From: Flavobacterium cerinum
GTDB lineage: Bacteria > Bacteroidota > Bacteroidia > Flavobacteriales > Flavobacteriaceae
Assembly: GCF_004028155.1 (NCBI RefSeq)
Contig: NZ_SBII01000003.1
Span: 310,001 to 374,000 of the forward strand
DNA length: 64,000 nucleotides
Reading direction: 5' to 3'
Position numbers and translations under genes: made by a program. How positions within the stretch are numbered: position 1 is the first letter of the stretch; each line of letters starts with the position of its first letter. A model generated the notes under the pieces. That model made no database searches, had not been told where the DNA came from, and was given only the letters and a program-made list of their open reading frames with translations. Positions 17,119-25,083 of this stretch are shown here, piece after piece.

Positions 17119-18996
17119 ATGAAAAAAAATTACCATGCTGCTTTCGTTTTTATTGTCTTGTTGTTTTCAACAATGGTATTTGCGCAAAAAGACAGTCTTG
17201 CAGTACACAATGATTCCATCAATGCTGCAACGCTCGACGCTTATAATACCAAAATTGCATTAATAGAACAGCAGCGTGTAGCAGATTCTGTGAAGCGTGC
17301 TGCGCTCGAAAAGCAATTATTATCCCTAAAAACAACCGATAACCTTAAGAAAGAAGAGTTACAGCAAAAGCTTCAGGAACTAAACGACCGCGATGCAAAA
17401 AGGCTGGCAGCAAAAAAGGCTGAGATCGATGCCTTAAGAGCCAAAGCCAAACCATATCCAGTAACAGGATTTTTTAACGATACGTTATTTTCCATTTATA
17501 CCAAACAAGGCAGTTTCTCTGCTATGGAGAGGGCCCACGCCATTACCGGCCGTATAAAAGCACTGGGAGAAAACTATAAGTTTAAAGCCGATTCACTTGT
17601 TATCACTGAAGCAGAATCCACTATAGACCTAATGTATAGCGAAAATACTATTATTAGTATTTCAGAAAACGATGCCCTTTGGAACAATACTACCAAACAG
17701 GAACTTGCAAAAGTCTATAAAAAAATAATTGCCGACGAGATTACCCAATACCGCAAAGAAACCAGTTTTAGTACCTTAGTAAAAGAAGTGGGGCTTGCAC
17801 TACTAGTAATTAGCCTGTTAGGTCTTTTGATCTATTTTTCAAATAAACTTTTCAGATGGACTGCTACAAAGATCCAGGGACAACAGGACAAAAAAATTAA
17901 AGGCATCAAAATTAAAAACTATGAATTATTTGATGCAGGAAGGCAGGTAAGAGTACTCATCATGCTTAACACGCTTGTAAAATGGATGTTCATCCTTCTA
18001 TTGATCTACATTACTTTACCAATACTTTTTGGCATTTTCCCATGGACAGAGAATTTTGCCGATGCCTTATTCGGTTATATACTTAATCCGGTTAAAAAAA
18101 TCGCTTTCGGATTCTGGAATTACCTGCCTAACCTTATCACCATTATTGTTTTGGTTGTAGTATTCAGGTACATCTTAAAATTTGCACGTTTCCTAAAAAC
18201 AGAGATTGCGAGAGGAAACTTAACCATTAATGGCTTTTATCCGGACTGGGCCAACCCTACCTATCAAATACTTCGTGTTCTAATATTAGCTTTCCTTGTA
18301 GTCGTAATTTTTCCCTACCTGCCCGGCAGTGACTCTCCCATTTTTCAGGGAATATCGGTATTTCTTGGATTCTTATTCACATTTGGTTCTATGGGGTCAC
18401 TATCCAATATCATGGCCGGACTGGTTCTTACCTATATGCGCGTATTCAAAATTAACGATAGGGTAAAAATCGGTGAGGTTGTGGGTGATGTTATCGAAAA
18501 ATCGCTTCTGGTTACCCGTATACGTACCATTAAAAATGAGATTATTTCGATTCCCAACTCAACGGTAATGAGCAGCCACACTATTAATTACAGCAGTGAT
18601 ACAGTAGAAAAGGGACTGATACTTCATACAACCGTAACAATTGGTTATGATGTACCATGGAAAGACGTTTATCAGGCATTGATTACCGCTGCAGACAGAA
18701 CCAATCTTCTTTTAAAAGAACCTAAACCCTTCGTTCTGCAAACCAGTCTTGATGATTTTTATGTAGGTTACCAAATCAATGCCTATACAAAAGAACCTAA
18801 CAAACAGGCAGCCATTTATTCAGATCTCCATCAAAACATTCAGGACACCTTTAATGAAGCAGGAATCGAGATCATGTCACCTCATTACAGGGCGGCCCGT
18901 GACGGAAGCATGACAACCATACCGGCAGACTACTTAGCTAAAGACTATCAGGCGCCTCCTTTTAATGTAAATATTAAAGGAGATAAGAACCCTTAA
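17119..18996 (+). CDS. MscS-family mechanosensitive ion channel with N-terminal exported coiled-coil
   Basis: 625 residues, more than twice the length of E. coli MscS. A signal peptide (1-22, ending MVFAQ) is followed by a periplasmic coiled coil (about 45-110, rich in Lys/Glu/Gln) and a globular segment. Then come about five transmembrane helices (near 215-240, 278-308, 328-352, 382-400 and the pore helix 408-440). The MscS pore and beta domain follow: GSMGSLSNIMAGLVLTYMRVF (pore Gly/Ala pattern), then KINDRVKIGEVVGDVIEKSLLVTRIRT and ISIPNS. It probably releases solutes during hypo-osmotic shock. Convergent with a thioredoxin-like gene via a shared terminator. Confidence 0.92.
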   Translation: MKKNYHAAFVFIVLLFSTMVFAQKDSLAVHNDSINAATLDAYNTKIALIEQQRVADSVKRAALEKQLLSLKTTDNLKKEELQQKLQELNDRDAKRLAAKKAEIDALRAKAKPYPVTGFFNDTLFSIYTKQGSFSAMERAHAITGRIKALGENYKFKADSLVITEAESTIDLMYSENTIISISENDALWNNTTKQELAKVYKKIIADEITQYRKETSFSTLVKEVGLALLVISLLGLLIYFSNKLFRWTATKIQGQQDKKIKGIKIKNYELFDAGRQVRVLIMLNTLVKWMFILLLIYITLPILFGIFPWTENFADALFGYILNPVKKIAFGFWNYLPNLITIIVLVVVFRYILKFARFLKTEIARGNLTINGFYPDWANPTYQILRVLILAFLVVVIFPYLPGSDSPIFQGISVFLGFLFTFGSMGSLSNIMAGLVLTYMRVFKINDRVKIGEVVGDVIEKSLLVTRIRTIKNEIISIPNSTVMSSHTINYSSDTVEKGLILHTTVTIGYDVPWKDVYQALITAADRTNLLLKEPKPFVLQTSLDDFYVGYQINAYTKEPNKQAAIYSDLHQNIQDTFNEAGIEIMSPHYRAARDGSMTTIPADYLAKDYQAPPFNVNIKGDKNP

Positions 18997-18999
18997 ATA

Positions 19000-19027
19000 A
19001 AAAAGGCTCCCTTATGGAGCCTTTTTT
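19000..19027. terminator. Bidirectional terminator
   Basis: AAAAAGGCTCC (19000-19010) and GGAGCCTTTTT (19016-19026) with a 5-nt loop. The minus-strand stop codon at 19026-19028 overlaps the end of the T-tract. Confidence 0.9.
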
Positions 19028-19589
19028 ATTTACTTAATAACGGAACTATTTTTTCCTTCTGCATCTTAGTATCATCTTTCCAATCGTTATCCTTATTGTC
19101 TTTCCAGCTAGTAACTAAAATTACTTCTCCTGCTTTATTCAATAGGATATACTTTGAAAAGTCATCAATATTTTCAAATTGAGGCGGCGTTATCTCTGTC
19201 ACAAACTTTTTATTCCTCTTTTTCAGCTTCTCACCATAAACAGCATCATTCAAAACAGCGACTTTTATGGTTGGATCCAGTTCTTTAATATGATGGTATG
19301 CCATCCGTACACGATCTGTAGTCATCCCATCCACAAGGAGAACATAAAAATCCAGATCATGTTGTTTAGCCAGTTTAATAGCTCCCGGTAAATGGAGTCG
19401 GCAAGGTTCACACCAAATACCAAACGTAAAAAACAACGTGTTCTTTTTATCTGAATTCTTAGCAAGAGTAGCAATGCTATTAGCGTCTACAGCGAAAATT
19501 TGATCTTTTGAAACTTCAGAAACAGAACTTTCCTGTGCCAGAGCACTGAATGCAGATACAAAAGCACATAGAAACAGTAGTTTTTTCAT
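19026..19589 (-). CDS. Exported thioredoxin-like protein
   Basis: 187 residues. A signal peptide (1-18, ending SALAQ) is followed by a thioredoxin fold with FTFGIWCEPCRLHLPGAIKLA. The redox-active pair is Cys-Glu-Pro-Cys (about 60-63), an unusual dipeptide between the cysteines. A periplasmic thiol-disulfide role is likely. It is 19 bases downstream of the TerB-like gene on the same strand, so the two may form an operon. The partner substrate is unknown. Confidence 0.85.
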   Translation of the reverse strand: MKKLLFLCAFVSAFSALAQESSVSEVSKDQIFAVDANSIATLAKNSDKKNTLFFTFGIWCEPCRLHLPGAIKLAKQHDLDFYVLLVDGMTTDRVRMAYHHIKELDPTIKVAVLNDAVYGEKLKKRNKKFVTEITPPQFENIDDFSKYILLNKAGEVILVTSWKDNKDNDWKDDTKMQKEKIVPLLSK

Positions 19590-19608
19590 AATTGGTATAG
19601 GTTGATTG

Positions 19609-20010
19609 TTAGTTTTGTTGTGCCCTGAAAAGCGCCATTATAATATCCGGGTCGATCATCCCCGTTGGAGAACGCTTCATCTCTACTAACACACCTTTCA
19701 TAGCAAAAGGGCTTAATCCCATATTGATACCCATTTCACGAATAGCTACCTGCTCGTTATCATGCAGTACACCATCGGCCTGCATTAATAATGCTAACCT
19801 ATAAAACTGTAGTATACGCTGATGTTCTGACTTGATGATTACTTTTTTTGCCGCCTGGTCGAAAAGACTTTTAAAAACACTATCCTCAATCCTAAGCTGT
19901 GATGCCACTATGCTGAGAAACTGTAATTCACGTTCGTGTATCTCTCCGTCAATTCTGGCAAAGGCAATCATTTCAGACAATAGGCTTAATTTCTCTTCGT
20001 AAGTATTCAT
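19609..20010 (-). CDS. TerB-family (tellurite-resistance B fold) protein
   Basis: 133 residues from ATG 20010 (MNTYEEKLSLLSEMI). A longer frame up to 20061 would run into the divergent esterase start at 20064 and looks unnatural. Two TerB-type helical repeats carry acidic loops: FARIDGEIHERELQFLSIVA (about 16-35) and LLMQADGVLHDNEQVAIREMGINMG (about 73-97). Both resemble EF-hand-like metal sites. The family is linked to tellurite and phage resistance in Ter systems but is also common as a single gene; no other ter genes lie nearby. Confidence 0.85.
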   Translation of the reverse strand: MNTYEEKLSLLSEMIAFARIDGEIHERELQFLSIVASQLRIEDSVFKSLFDQAAKKVIIKSEHQRILQFYRLALLMQADGVLHDNEQVAIREMGINMGLSPFAMKGVLVEMKRSPTGMIDPDIIMALFRAQQN

Positions 20011-20063
20011 TGAATTGTTAATTTCAGCTAATTTATTCTTTTGACCTAAAAAAACAAACAAAT

Positions 20064-20858
20064 ATGAGCCATAAATTTTTAGTGCTTATTTTGTATCTTA
20101 CCATTATGAATACAAATGCTCACGACGATAACCTTTCTAAAAACGTGTCGACATTTACCATTAATGCGCCACAGCTAAAAACCGAAAAGAAAATTTGGGT
20201 CTACCTCCCTGAGGACTATAACAATAGTACCAAAAAATATCCCGTTCTCTATATGCACGACGGACAAAACATCTTTGACGGAACCACAGCATTTTCAGGC
20301 AATTGGCGTATCGATGAGCAATTGGACAGCCTTAAAGCCAAAACAATAGTAATAGGCATTGAACATGGTGACGATAAACGTGTAGACGAGCTCAGCCCTT
20401 ACATAAGCGAAAAGTATGGGGGCGGTAATGCTGATAATTACCTCGAATTCCTTGTAAACACTCTTAAAACCTATATTGATCAGAACTATCGTACCAAAAA
20501 GAATCGGGAAAACACGGCCATATTCGGGAGTTCTGTAGGCGGATTAGTTTCCTTCTATGCTATTTTAAAATATCCAAAAATATTTGGAAAAGCAGGTATC
20601 TTCTCCCCTTCATTTTGGTTTGGCGAAGAAATATACGATTTGGTACATAACACTCCTAAACTCGATGCCAAAATGTATTTTATGGCAGGAGACCATGAAA
20701 GTAATGACATGGTAGCCGACATGAATCGTATGGTAGGACTGGTATTAGACAAGATCAATAAGAAAAAAGTACACAAAAAAATAGTACACAATGGCAGGCA
20801 CAATGAAACCCTTTGGGCCAAAGAGTTTGCTGAAGCCTATTTGTGGCTGATGGAATAA
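20064..20858 (+). CDS. Exported alpha/beta-hydrolase, enterochelin-esterase-like
   Basis: 264 residues. The N-terminus MSHKFLVLILYLTIMNTNAH looks like a signal peptide; an alternative start at 20106 would remove it. The esterase domain (about 30-264) has KIWVYLPEDYNNSTKKYPVL, MHDGQNIFD, the nucleophile elbow IFGSSVGGLVSFYA (Ser about 155), and a late His in HNGRHNETLWAKEF (His about 248). The family (Fes/IroE/putative esterase) hydrolyses siderophore or carbohydrate esters, but substrate cannot be assigned. Divergent from the TerB gene by about 50 bases. Confidence 0.88.
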   Translation: MSHKFLVLILYLTIMNTNAHDDNLSKNVSTFTINAPQLKTEKKIWVYLPEDYNNSTKKYPVLYMHDGQNIFDGTTAFSGNWRIDEQLDSLKAKTIVIGIEHGDDKRVDELSPYISEKYGGGNADNYLEFLVNTLKTYIDQNYRTKKNRENTAIFGSSVGGLVSFYAILKYPKIFGKAGIFSPSFWFGEEIYDLVHNTPKLDAKMYFMAGDHESNDMVADMNRMVGLVLDKINKKKVHKKIVHNGRHNETLWAKEFAEAYLWLME

Positions 20859-20960
20859 TTCATTAGGTAGTATTTGAAGTTTTTAATCGGAATACACCTA
20901 TTTGTAAACTATAATTTAACAGATAATAGCTCCAAGATTATTCAAATCAACAAATAACAC

Positions 20961-20968
20961 TACCTTTG
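20961..20968 (+). promoter_or_regulatory. -7 promoter box
   Basis: TACCTTTG, exact TAnnTTTG match, 10 bases before the ATG at 20979. Confidence 0.6.
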
Positions 20969-20978
20969 TAAAAAAATA

Positions 20979-21422
20979 ATGGAGATGAACAACAACGATG
21001 TATTCAAAAAGCTTCGTGTAGCGCTGCAGCTAAGAGATGACCAAATCGTAGAGATTTTAGAACTTGTAGATTTCAGGATATCAAAAGCAGAACTTGGCGC
21101 TTTCTTTCGCAATGCTGACCACCCAAACTTTATGGAGTGTGGTGACCAGGTATTGCGTAACTTTCTTAACGGACTTGTAATCCATTTAAGAGGTACTAAA
21201 GAAAACCCTACGAATGCAATGGATATCATTGAGAAAAACAAGGCTGCCATTAAACAAAATACACAAAGTAACGATAGACCGCCTGCTGTTCCTTACGACA
21301 AACCTAAAAAGCCTGCTGCCGGTAAAAAACCACCGATGAAAGGCCCGCCACAACGTCCTAAAAAACCGGAACCAATTGTTGAAAAAGTAAAATTCAATAA
21401 CGGTAAACTAAAGAAGAAGTAA
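20979..21422 (+). CDS. DUF1456 (YehS-like) protein, one domain plus basic tail
   Basis: 147 residues. Residues about 3-75 are a DUF1456 domain: NNNDVFKKLRVALQLRDDQIVEIL, then ELGAFFRNADHPNFMECGDQVLRNFLNGLV. Classical YehS proteins carry two such domains. Here the second is replaced by a low-complexity Pro/Lys-rich tail (about 100-147, KKPAAGKKPPMKGPPQRPKK) that could bind nucleic acid. The start could also be the ATG two codons later. Function unknown. Own promoter and strong terminator. Confidence 0.88.
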   Translation: MEMNNNDVFKKLRVALQLRDDQIVEILELVDFRISKAELGAFFRNADHPNFMECGDQVLRNFLNGLVIHLRGTKENPTNAMDIIEKNKAAIKQNTQSNDRPPAVPYDKPKKPAAGKKPPMKGPPQRPKKPEPIVEKVKFNNGKLKKK

Positions 21423-21446
21423 GCATTAGCTTTTCCTAACATATAA

Positions 21447-21482
21447 AAACGGCTGTCTATTTATTTAGACAGCCGTTTCTTT
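21447..21482 (+). terminator. Intrinsic terminator
   Basis: 21447-21459 (AAACGGCTGTCTA) pairs perfectly with 21466-21478 around a 6-nt loop, followed by CTTTTC. Confidence 0.88.
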
Positions 21483-21531
21483 TCATATATGTATATATAT
21501 ACAAAAAAAGACCTAGGGCTCTTTTTTTGTA

Positions 21532-21846
21532 TTATTCTGGTGACACTACCGGACCATTCCACTGAGAGATTCCTCCTATAAGGTTGTAAGTAGTTTCGAA
21601 ACCAAGCTGCTGCATAATATTACAAGCTTGACCGCTACGGGCTCCGGCCGCGCAATATACATAGTAGTTTTTGGTTTTATCCAACTCTTCTACAGCATAT
21701 ATAAAGCCCTGTCCTTTGTAAATGTCAATATTAATGGCTCCAGGTATAATACCGCGGTTCCACTCGTCTTCGGTACGAACGTCTAATATTACAGCATTGC
21801 TGTCTTCCTGTACTTTTTCCAACCATTCCTGTTGTGATATATTCAT
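21532..21846 (-). CDS. Rhodanese-like domain protein
   Basis: 104 residues, a single-domain rhodanese. It has the conserved entry VILDVRTEDEWNRGIIPGAINID (18-40) and the active-site loop YCAAGARSGQA (61-71, Cys62), so it is likely active in sulfur or persulfide transfer. No signal peptide, hence cytoplasmic. Its promoter box overlaps the end of the upstream thioredoxin gene (27-base gap), so it can be transcribed separately. Confidence 0.93.
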   Translation of the reverse strand: MNISQQEWLEKVQEDSNAVILDVRTEDEWNRGIIPGAINIDIYKGQGFIYAVEELDKTKNYYVYCAAGARSGQACNIMQQLGFETTYNLIGGISQWNGPVVSPE

Positions 21847-21866
21847 GCTTGTGTGTTTATTTTTCG

Positions 21867-21874
21867 CAAAGGTA
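21867..21874 (-). promoter_or_regulatory. -7 promoter box of the rhodanese gene
   Basis: TACCTTTG on the minus strand, 20 bases upstream of ATG 21846 and touching the stop of the preceding gene. Confidence 0.55.
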
Positions 21875-22480
21875 TTATGCTTTTATTGAACAGCCAATAG
21901 CCTTAGTCTCTTTTACAGGAACTTCTTTACCTTTAAGTAAAGCATCTACTGCATTCTCTACATATTTTTGTTTTACAGCTGCTGCATCTTCATAATTATC
22001 ATCAATAGCTCCTATATATTTTACTACATTACCTTTAGCTGTTTTTTGAAGCAGATATACATGAGGCGTTTTTGTAGCACCATATTGCGGATAAATCTTC
22101 TGTCCTTCATCCAATAAATAAGGAAAAGCAAATTTTTTCTCCTTTGCTCTTTCCTGCATTTTAGGGAAACTGTCGTCTTTTTGTTTCTCAGGATTATTAG
22201 GGTTGATCGCTACTACCGGGTATCCTAATTTCTTGTATTTCTTATCAAGTGCAATGATCCTGTCTTCATAAGCAACAGCATACGGGCAGTGATTACAAGT
22301 AAACACAACAATATATCCTTTAGCATCTTTAATATCTTTTAAAGATACTTTCTTGTTGTCTACATTTTTAAGGCTGAAATCGGTTGCGATATCTCCTACT
22401 TTGTAACCTGTTGGCTTCACTGTAAAAGCAGCCAAAAGTCCTACGATTATAAATACTCCTAAAATTTTTATTGTTTTCAT
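21875..22480 (-). CDS. Exported thioredoxin/peroxiredoxin-like protein
   Basis: 201 residues. An N-terminal hydrophobic signal (MKTIKILGVFIIVGLLAAFT) precedes an AhpC/TSA-like redoxin domain: GDIATDFSLKNVDNKKVSLKDI, then VVFTCNHCPYAVAYEDRIIAL, with a Cys-Asn-His-Cys site (about 58-61), then VVAINPNNPEKQKDDSFP and TPHVYLLQ. The CNHCPY motif defines a redoxin group often annotated as thioredoxin family protein. Periplasmic thiol chemistry is inferred. It follows a TlpA lipoprotein by 9 bases, consistent with one redox operon. Confidence 0.9.
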   Translation of the reverse strand: MKTIKILGVFIIVGLLAAFTVKPTGYKVGDIATDFSLKNVDNKKVSLKDIKDAKGYIVVFTCNHCPYAVAYEDRIIALDKKYKKLGYPVVAINPNNPEKQKDDSFPKMQERAKEKKFAFPYLLDEGQKIYPQYGATKTPHVYLLQKTAKGNVVKYIGAIDDNYEDAAAVKQKYVENAVDALLKGKEVPVKETKAIGCSIKA

Positions 22481-22489
22481 AAAATATAA

Positions 22490-23062
22490 TTATTTAAAAT
22501 TGCTTACTTCTCTCTCTAATTCGTCATAAGTAAAAGACTGTTCGTAGAACTTACGCATGTCTTTATTATATATTAAGGTAGCCGGTAAAGCACCAGTCCA
22601 AGTAGAATCTACTTTTGGCAGCCAGGTATTTTGGTCTGGGTCTCTTAAATACACCACATCAGACTTTAGCTGCTTCTCTTTAATAAAAGGCAGCAGCCTG
22701 CTCTCTACCATCTTATACATATCAAGGCTCACCAGCATTACTTTTACCTTATCATCTTTATACTTTTCATTCAATTTTTCAAAATGCGGCAGCTCTTCCA
22801 CACAGGGAACACACCATGTTGCCCAAAAATTCACCACATAGGTAGTGTCATTTTTTTGAGTCAGGAAATATTCCAGCTTATCAAAGTCATATGCTTTAAC
22901 ACTTACACCATCTTTAGTATATACTTTTAAAGGTTTTGGTTCCTGTGACTTTTCTACCACAACCTCTTCTGCTTTATCTTCTTTTTTATTGCAGGACACG
23001 ATCACACTACCTGTAAACAGTAGTAACAGTACCTTATTTTTCCATTTGTTTATCATAATCAA
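22490..23062 (-). CDS. TlpA-family disulfide reductase, lipoprotein
   Basis: 190 residues (a start two codons later is possible). The signal peptide ends in a lipobox GSVIVSC (Cys24), so it is membrane-anchored in the periplasm. The thioredoxin fold has VVNFWATWCVPCVEELPHFEKL with a Cys-Val-Pro-Cys site (about 82-85). A cis-proline loop follows (TGALPATLIYN, about 155-165). A reductant role for exported proteins such as cytochromes is typical. First gene of a minus-strand pair with the CNHC redoxin; divergent from marR. Confidence 0.92.
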   Translation of the reverse strand: MIMINKWKNKVLLLLFTGSVIVSCNKKEDKAEEVVVEKSQEPKPLKVYTKDGVSVKAYDFDKLEYFLTQKNDTTYVVNFWATWCVPCVEELPHFEKLNEKYKDDKVKVMLVSLDMYKMVESRLLPFIKEKQLKSDVVYLRDPDQNTWLPKVDSTWTGALPATLIYNKDMRKFYEQSFTYDELEREVSNFK

Positions 23063-23136
23063 TAGGCTTTATTAACTCTCTAAAATTAGATCAAAAAATA
23101 TGCCCTTATAAATTTTAAGCTTTTTTTAACACAACA

Positions 23137-23196
23137 CTTGTACATACAAATATAAATAGCACTACATTTGTACATACAAATTTTGTACTTACAAAT
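23137..23196 (+). promoter_or_regulatory. marR promoter with three palindromic operator sites
   Basis: Three copies of a TTTGTAC-type palindrome lie directly upstream of the marR ATG: CTTGTACATACAAAT (23137-23151), ATTTGTACATACAAAT (23166-23181, 7-bp perfect arms) and TTTGTACTTACAAA (23182-23195). The exact -7 box TACATTTG (23163-23170) overlaps the second site, and the third site ends one base before the ATG. The layout predicts autorepression by the MarR protein. The first site could also affect the divergent TlpA gene. Confidence 0.8.
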
Positions 23197-23652
23197 ATGA
23201 AAATAGAAGATGTGATAAAATCAACTACCGCGATGTCTTTAAGTAAAAAGACACTGCTTAATATTATGTACACGCAAAATATTATAGCCGAGAGTTTTAA
23301 CGAAGTCCTAAAGCAGCATGACCTATCATCTGAACAGTTTAATGTACTGAGGATATTAAGAGGGCAAAAAGGACAACCGGCAAACATGTGTGTGATACAG
23401 GAACGAATGATTGCAAAAACAAGCAATACCACGCGTTTAGTAGACAAATTATTGCTAAAAGGACTGGTTACCCGCAGAATATGTGAGGAGAACCGTAGAA
23501 AGATGGAGATACTGATTACAGAAAGAGGATTGGAACTTTTAAAAGCGCTTGATCCTAATGTAGAAAAGCACGAGGAAAAATTTTCAAATAACCTCACGCA
23601 AAGCCAATTGGAAGAACTAAACATCCTGTTAGAAAAATACAGGACTTTTTAA
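23197..23652 (+). CDS. MarR-family transcriptional regulator
   Basis: 151 residues. Winged-helix MarR: SEQFNVLRILRGQKGQPANMCVIQERM leads into the recognition helix region KTSNTTRLVDKLLLKGLVTRRICEENRRKMEILITERG (about 68-105), with the wing Glu-Asn-Arg-Arg-Lys. Residues near the N-terminus include no obvious redox Cys; single Cys residues at about 67 and 90 might sense electrophiles. It leads an operon with an NAD(P)H oxidoreductase and a YceI protein, so a response to quinones or other electrophiles is a reasonable inference. Confidence 0.92.
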   Translation: MKIEDVIKSTTAMSLSKKTLLNIMYTQNIIAESFNEVLKQHDLSSEQFNVLRILRGQKGQPANMCVIQERMIAKTSNTTRLVDKLLLKGLVTRRICEENRRKMEILITERGLELLKALDPNVEKHEEKFSNNLTQSQLEELNILLEKYRTF

Positions 23653-23670
23653 TAAATTAGATTTAAAATT

Positions 23671-24309
23671 ATGACCAATTACATAGAAAGTTTAAAATGG
23701 CGTTATGCCACTAAAAAATATGATACTTCAAAAAAAGTGTCTAAAGAAGATATTGATACCCTTAAAGAAGCCGTAAAGCTTAGTGTTTCTTCTGTTGGGT
23801 TACAGCCTTATAAGATTTTTGTTATTGAAAGCCCGGAGGTTCGTGCAAAACTTAAAGAAGCTTCCGGAGGTAACAACCAAAATTTGATCATGGATGCCTC
23901 TCACCTGTTTGTTTTTGCTAATGAAACGAATGTTGGCAATATACAAATAAACAATTATATCAATAATATCAGTACAATAAGAGGTGTTGAGCCGGAAAGT
24001 TTAAAAGGACTTGGTGATTATCTTTCAGGATTTTTAGGAAGTCTATCAATAGAAGACAAAAATGCATGGACAGCAAAACAGTCGTACATTGCATTGTCTA
24101 CACTTATCAATTCTGCTGCTCTTTTAAAGATTGACACTACTCCTATGGAAGGATTTAACGCTGCTCAGTTTAATGAGATCCTTGGATTAGATGCACTTGG
24201 ACTTAATGCAGCCGTTATAGCTACTGTAGGTTACCGTCATGAAGAAGACCTTATGCAGCACGCTGCTAAAGTGAGAAAGTCAAACGAAGAACTATTTATT
24301 ACTCTTTAA
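23671..24309 (+). CDS. NAD(P)H-dependent oxidoreductase (nitroreductase family)
   Basis: 212 residues, an FMN-dependent nitroreductase-fold protein. It starts with MTNYIESLKWRYATKKYDTSKKV (the Arg-Tyr-Ala-Thr-Lys FMN-phosphate motif), followed by SSVGLQPYKIFVI, SHLFVFA, QSYIALSTLINSAALLKIDTTPMEGFN and AVIATVGYRHEED. It reduces nitroaromatics or quinones with NAD(P)H; the physiological substrate is unknown. It begins 18 bases after marR and is presumably repressed by it. Confidence 0.93.
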   Translation: MTNYIESLKWRYATKKYDTSKKVSKEDIDTLKEAVKLSVSSVGLQPYKIFVIESPEVRAKLKEASGGNNQNLIMDASHLFVFANETNVGNIQINNYINNISTIRGVEPESLKGLGDYLSGFLGSLSIEDKNAWTAKQSYIALSTLINSAALLKIDTTPMEGFNAAQFNEILGLDALGLNAAVIATVGYRHEEDLMQHAAKVRKSNEELFITL

Positions 24310-24347
24310 TTAATAACCCAAAATAAATTTTAAAAACAATTAAATCG

Positions 24348-24917
24348 ATGAAGAATCTTAAAACAATTGCAATTGCATTAGTACTGGCAGTAACAACAAT
24401 GACTGCTACAGCTCAGGACAAAAAAATTAACGCTGCTAAAAGTAAAATTAGCTGGGTTGGTGAAAAATTAACTGGAAAACACGAAGGTACTATCAGCATT
24501 AAAGATGGTGTTCTTAACTTTAAAGCTGGAAAATTATCAGGCGGTAACGTTACTGTAGACATGAATTCTATCACTGTAACCGATCTTAAAGCAGGTGAAG
24601 GTAAAGAAAAATTAGAAGGACACTTAAAAGCTGCTGATTTCTTTGGTACAGATAAATTTGCTACTTCTAAAATCGTTTTCAAATCGGTAAAAGCTAAAAC
24701 TGCAGGTGTTTATACAGTAACTGCTGATCTTACAATAAAAAACATCACTAAACCGGTAACTTTTGACCTTACTGTAGCTAAGAATTCTGCAACTTCAACA
24801 TTTAAAGTAGACAGAACTAAATACGGTATCGAATATGCTTCAAAAAGCTTCTTCGAAAGCATTGGAGACAAAGCTATCTATGATGAATTTGAGTTAACTG
24901 TTAACTTACAGTTCTAA
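24348..24917 (+). CDS. Exported YceI-family lipid-binding protein
   Basis: 189 residues. A signal peptide (1-22, ending TATAQ) is followed by the YceI lipocalin-like barrel: SKISWVGEKLTGKHEGTISI, VDMNSITVTDL, HLKAADFFGTDKFATSKIVF, ADLTIKNITKPVTFDLTV, and YGIEYASKSFFESIGDKAIYDEFELTVNLQF. The family binds polyisoprenoids or other lipids. It is the third gene of the marR unit (38-base gap). A cytoplasmic paralogue lies at 39270-39800 behind a pirin gene, another stress-associated context. Confidence 0.93.
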   Translation: MKNLKTIAIALVLAVTTMTATAQDKKINAAKSKISWVGEKLTGKHEGTISIKDGVLNFKAGKLSGGNVTVDMNSITVTDLKAGEGKEKLEGHLKAADFFGTDKFATSKIVFKSVKAKTAGVYTVTADLTIKNITKPVTFDLTVAKNSATSTFKVDRTKYGIEYASKSFFESIGDKAIYDEFELTVNLQF

Positions 24918-24940
24918 TATTTAGATTTTTAAATTGAAAT

Positions 24941-24976
24941 AAAACCCTGGTAATACTATCGGGGTTTTATTTTGTC
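24941..24976 (+). terminator. Terminator of the marR operon
   Basis: AATAAAACCC pairs with GGGTTTTATT across a loop of about 13 nt and is followed by TTG. It is the first of three hairpins in a row before the convergent cysK. Confidence 0.8.
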
Positions 24977-25012
24977 TCCTGCTCTTCTGCCCCCTTAGAG
25001 CAGGAGGAATAT

Positions 25013-25053
25013 AAAAAAAGACCTGACGGATAATAATCTGCCAGGTCTTTTCA
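25013..25053 (-). terminator. Terminator of the cysE-cysK operon
   Basis: On the minus strand AAAAGACCTG pairs with CAGGTCTTTT and runs into a long T-tract (the A-run at 25013-25019 of the plus strand). It lies about 30 bases past the cysK stop. Confidence 0.85.
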
Positions 25054-25083
25054 CATATATAACCTTGTTTTACTTAATATCCT

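Noticed and set aside
19609..20061. TerB gene as part of a tellurite or phage-defence cluster
   Set aside because: No other ter genes (TerC, TerD, TerY) or defence genes nearby; a single TerB-fold gene is common.
23115..23624. 169-codon ORF antisense to marR
   Set aside because: It covers the marR operators and reads a Phe/Ser-rich shadow; no sign of selection.
24976..25006. Middle hairpin as a third terminator
   Set aside because: No T-tract on either strand, so not annotated as a terminator; kept as an observation only.
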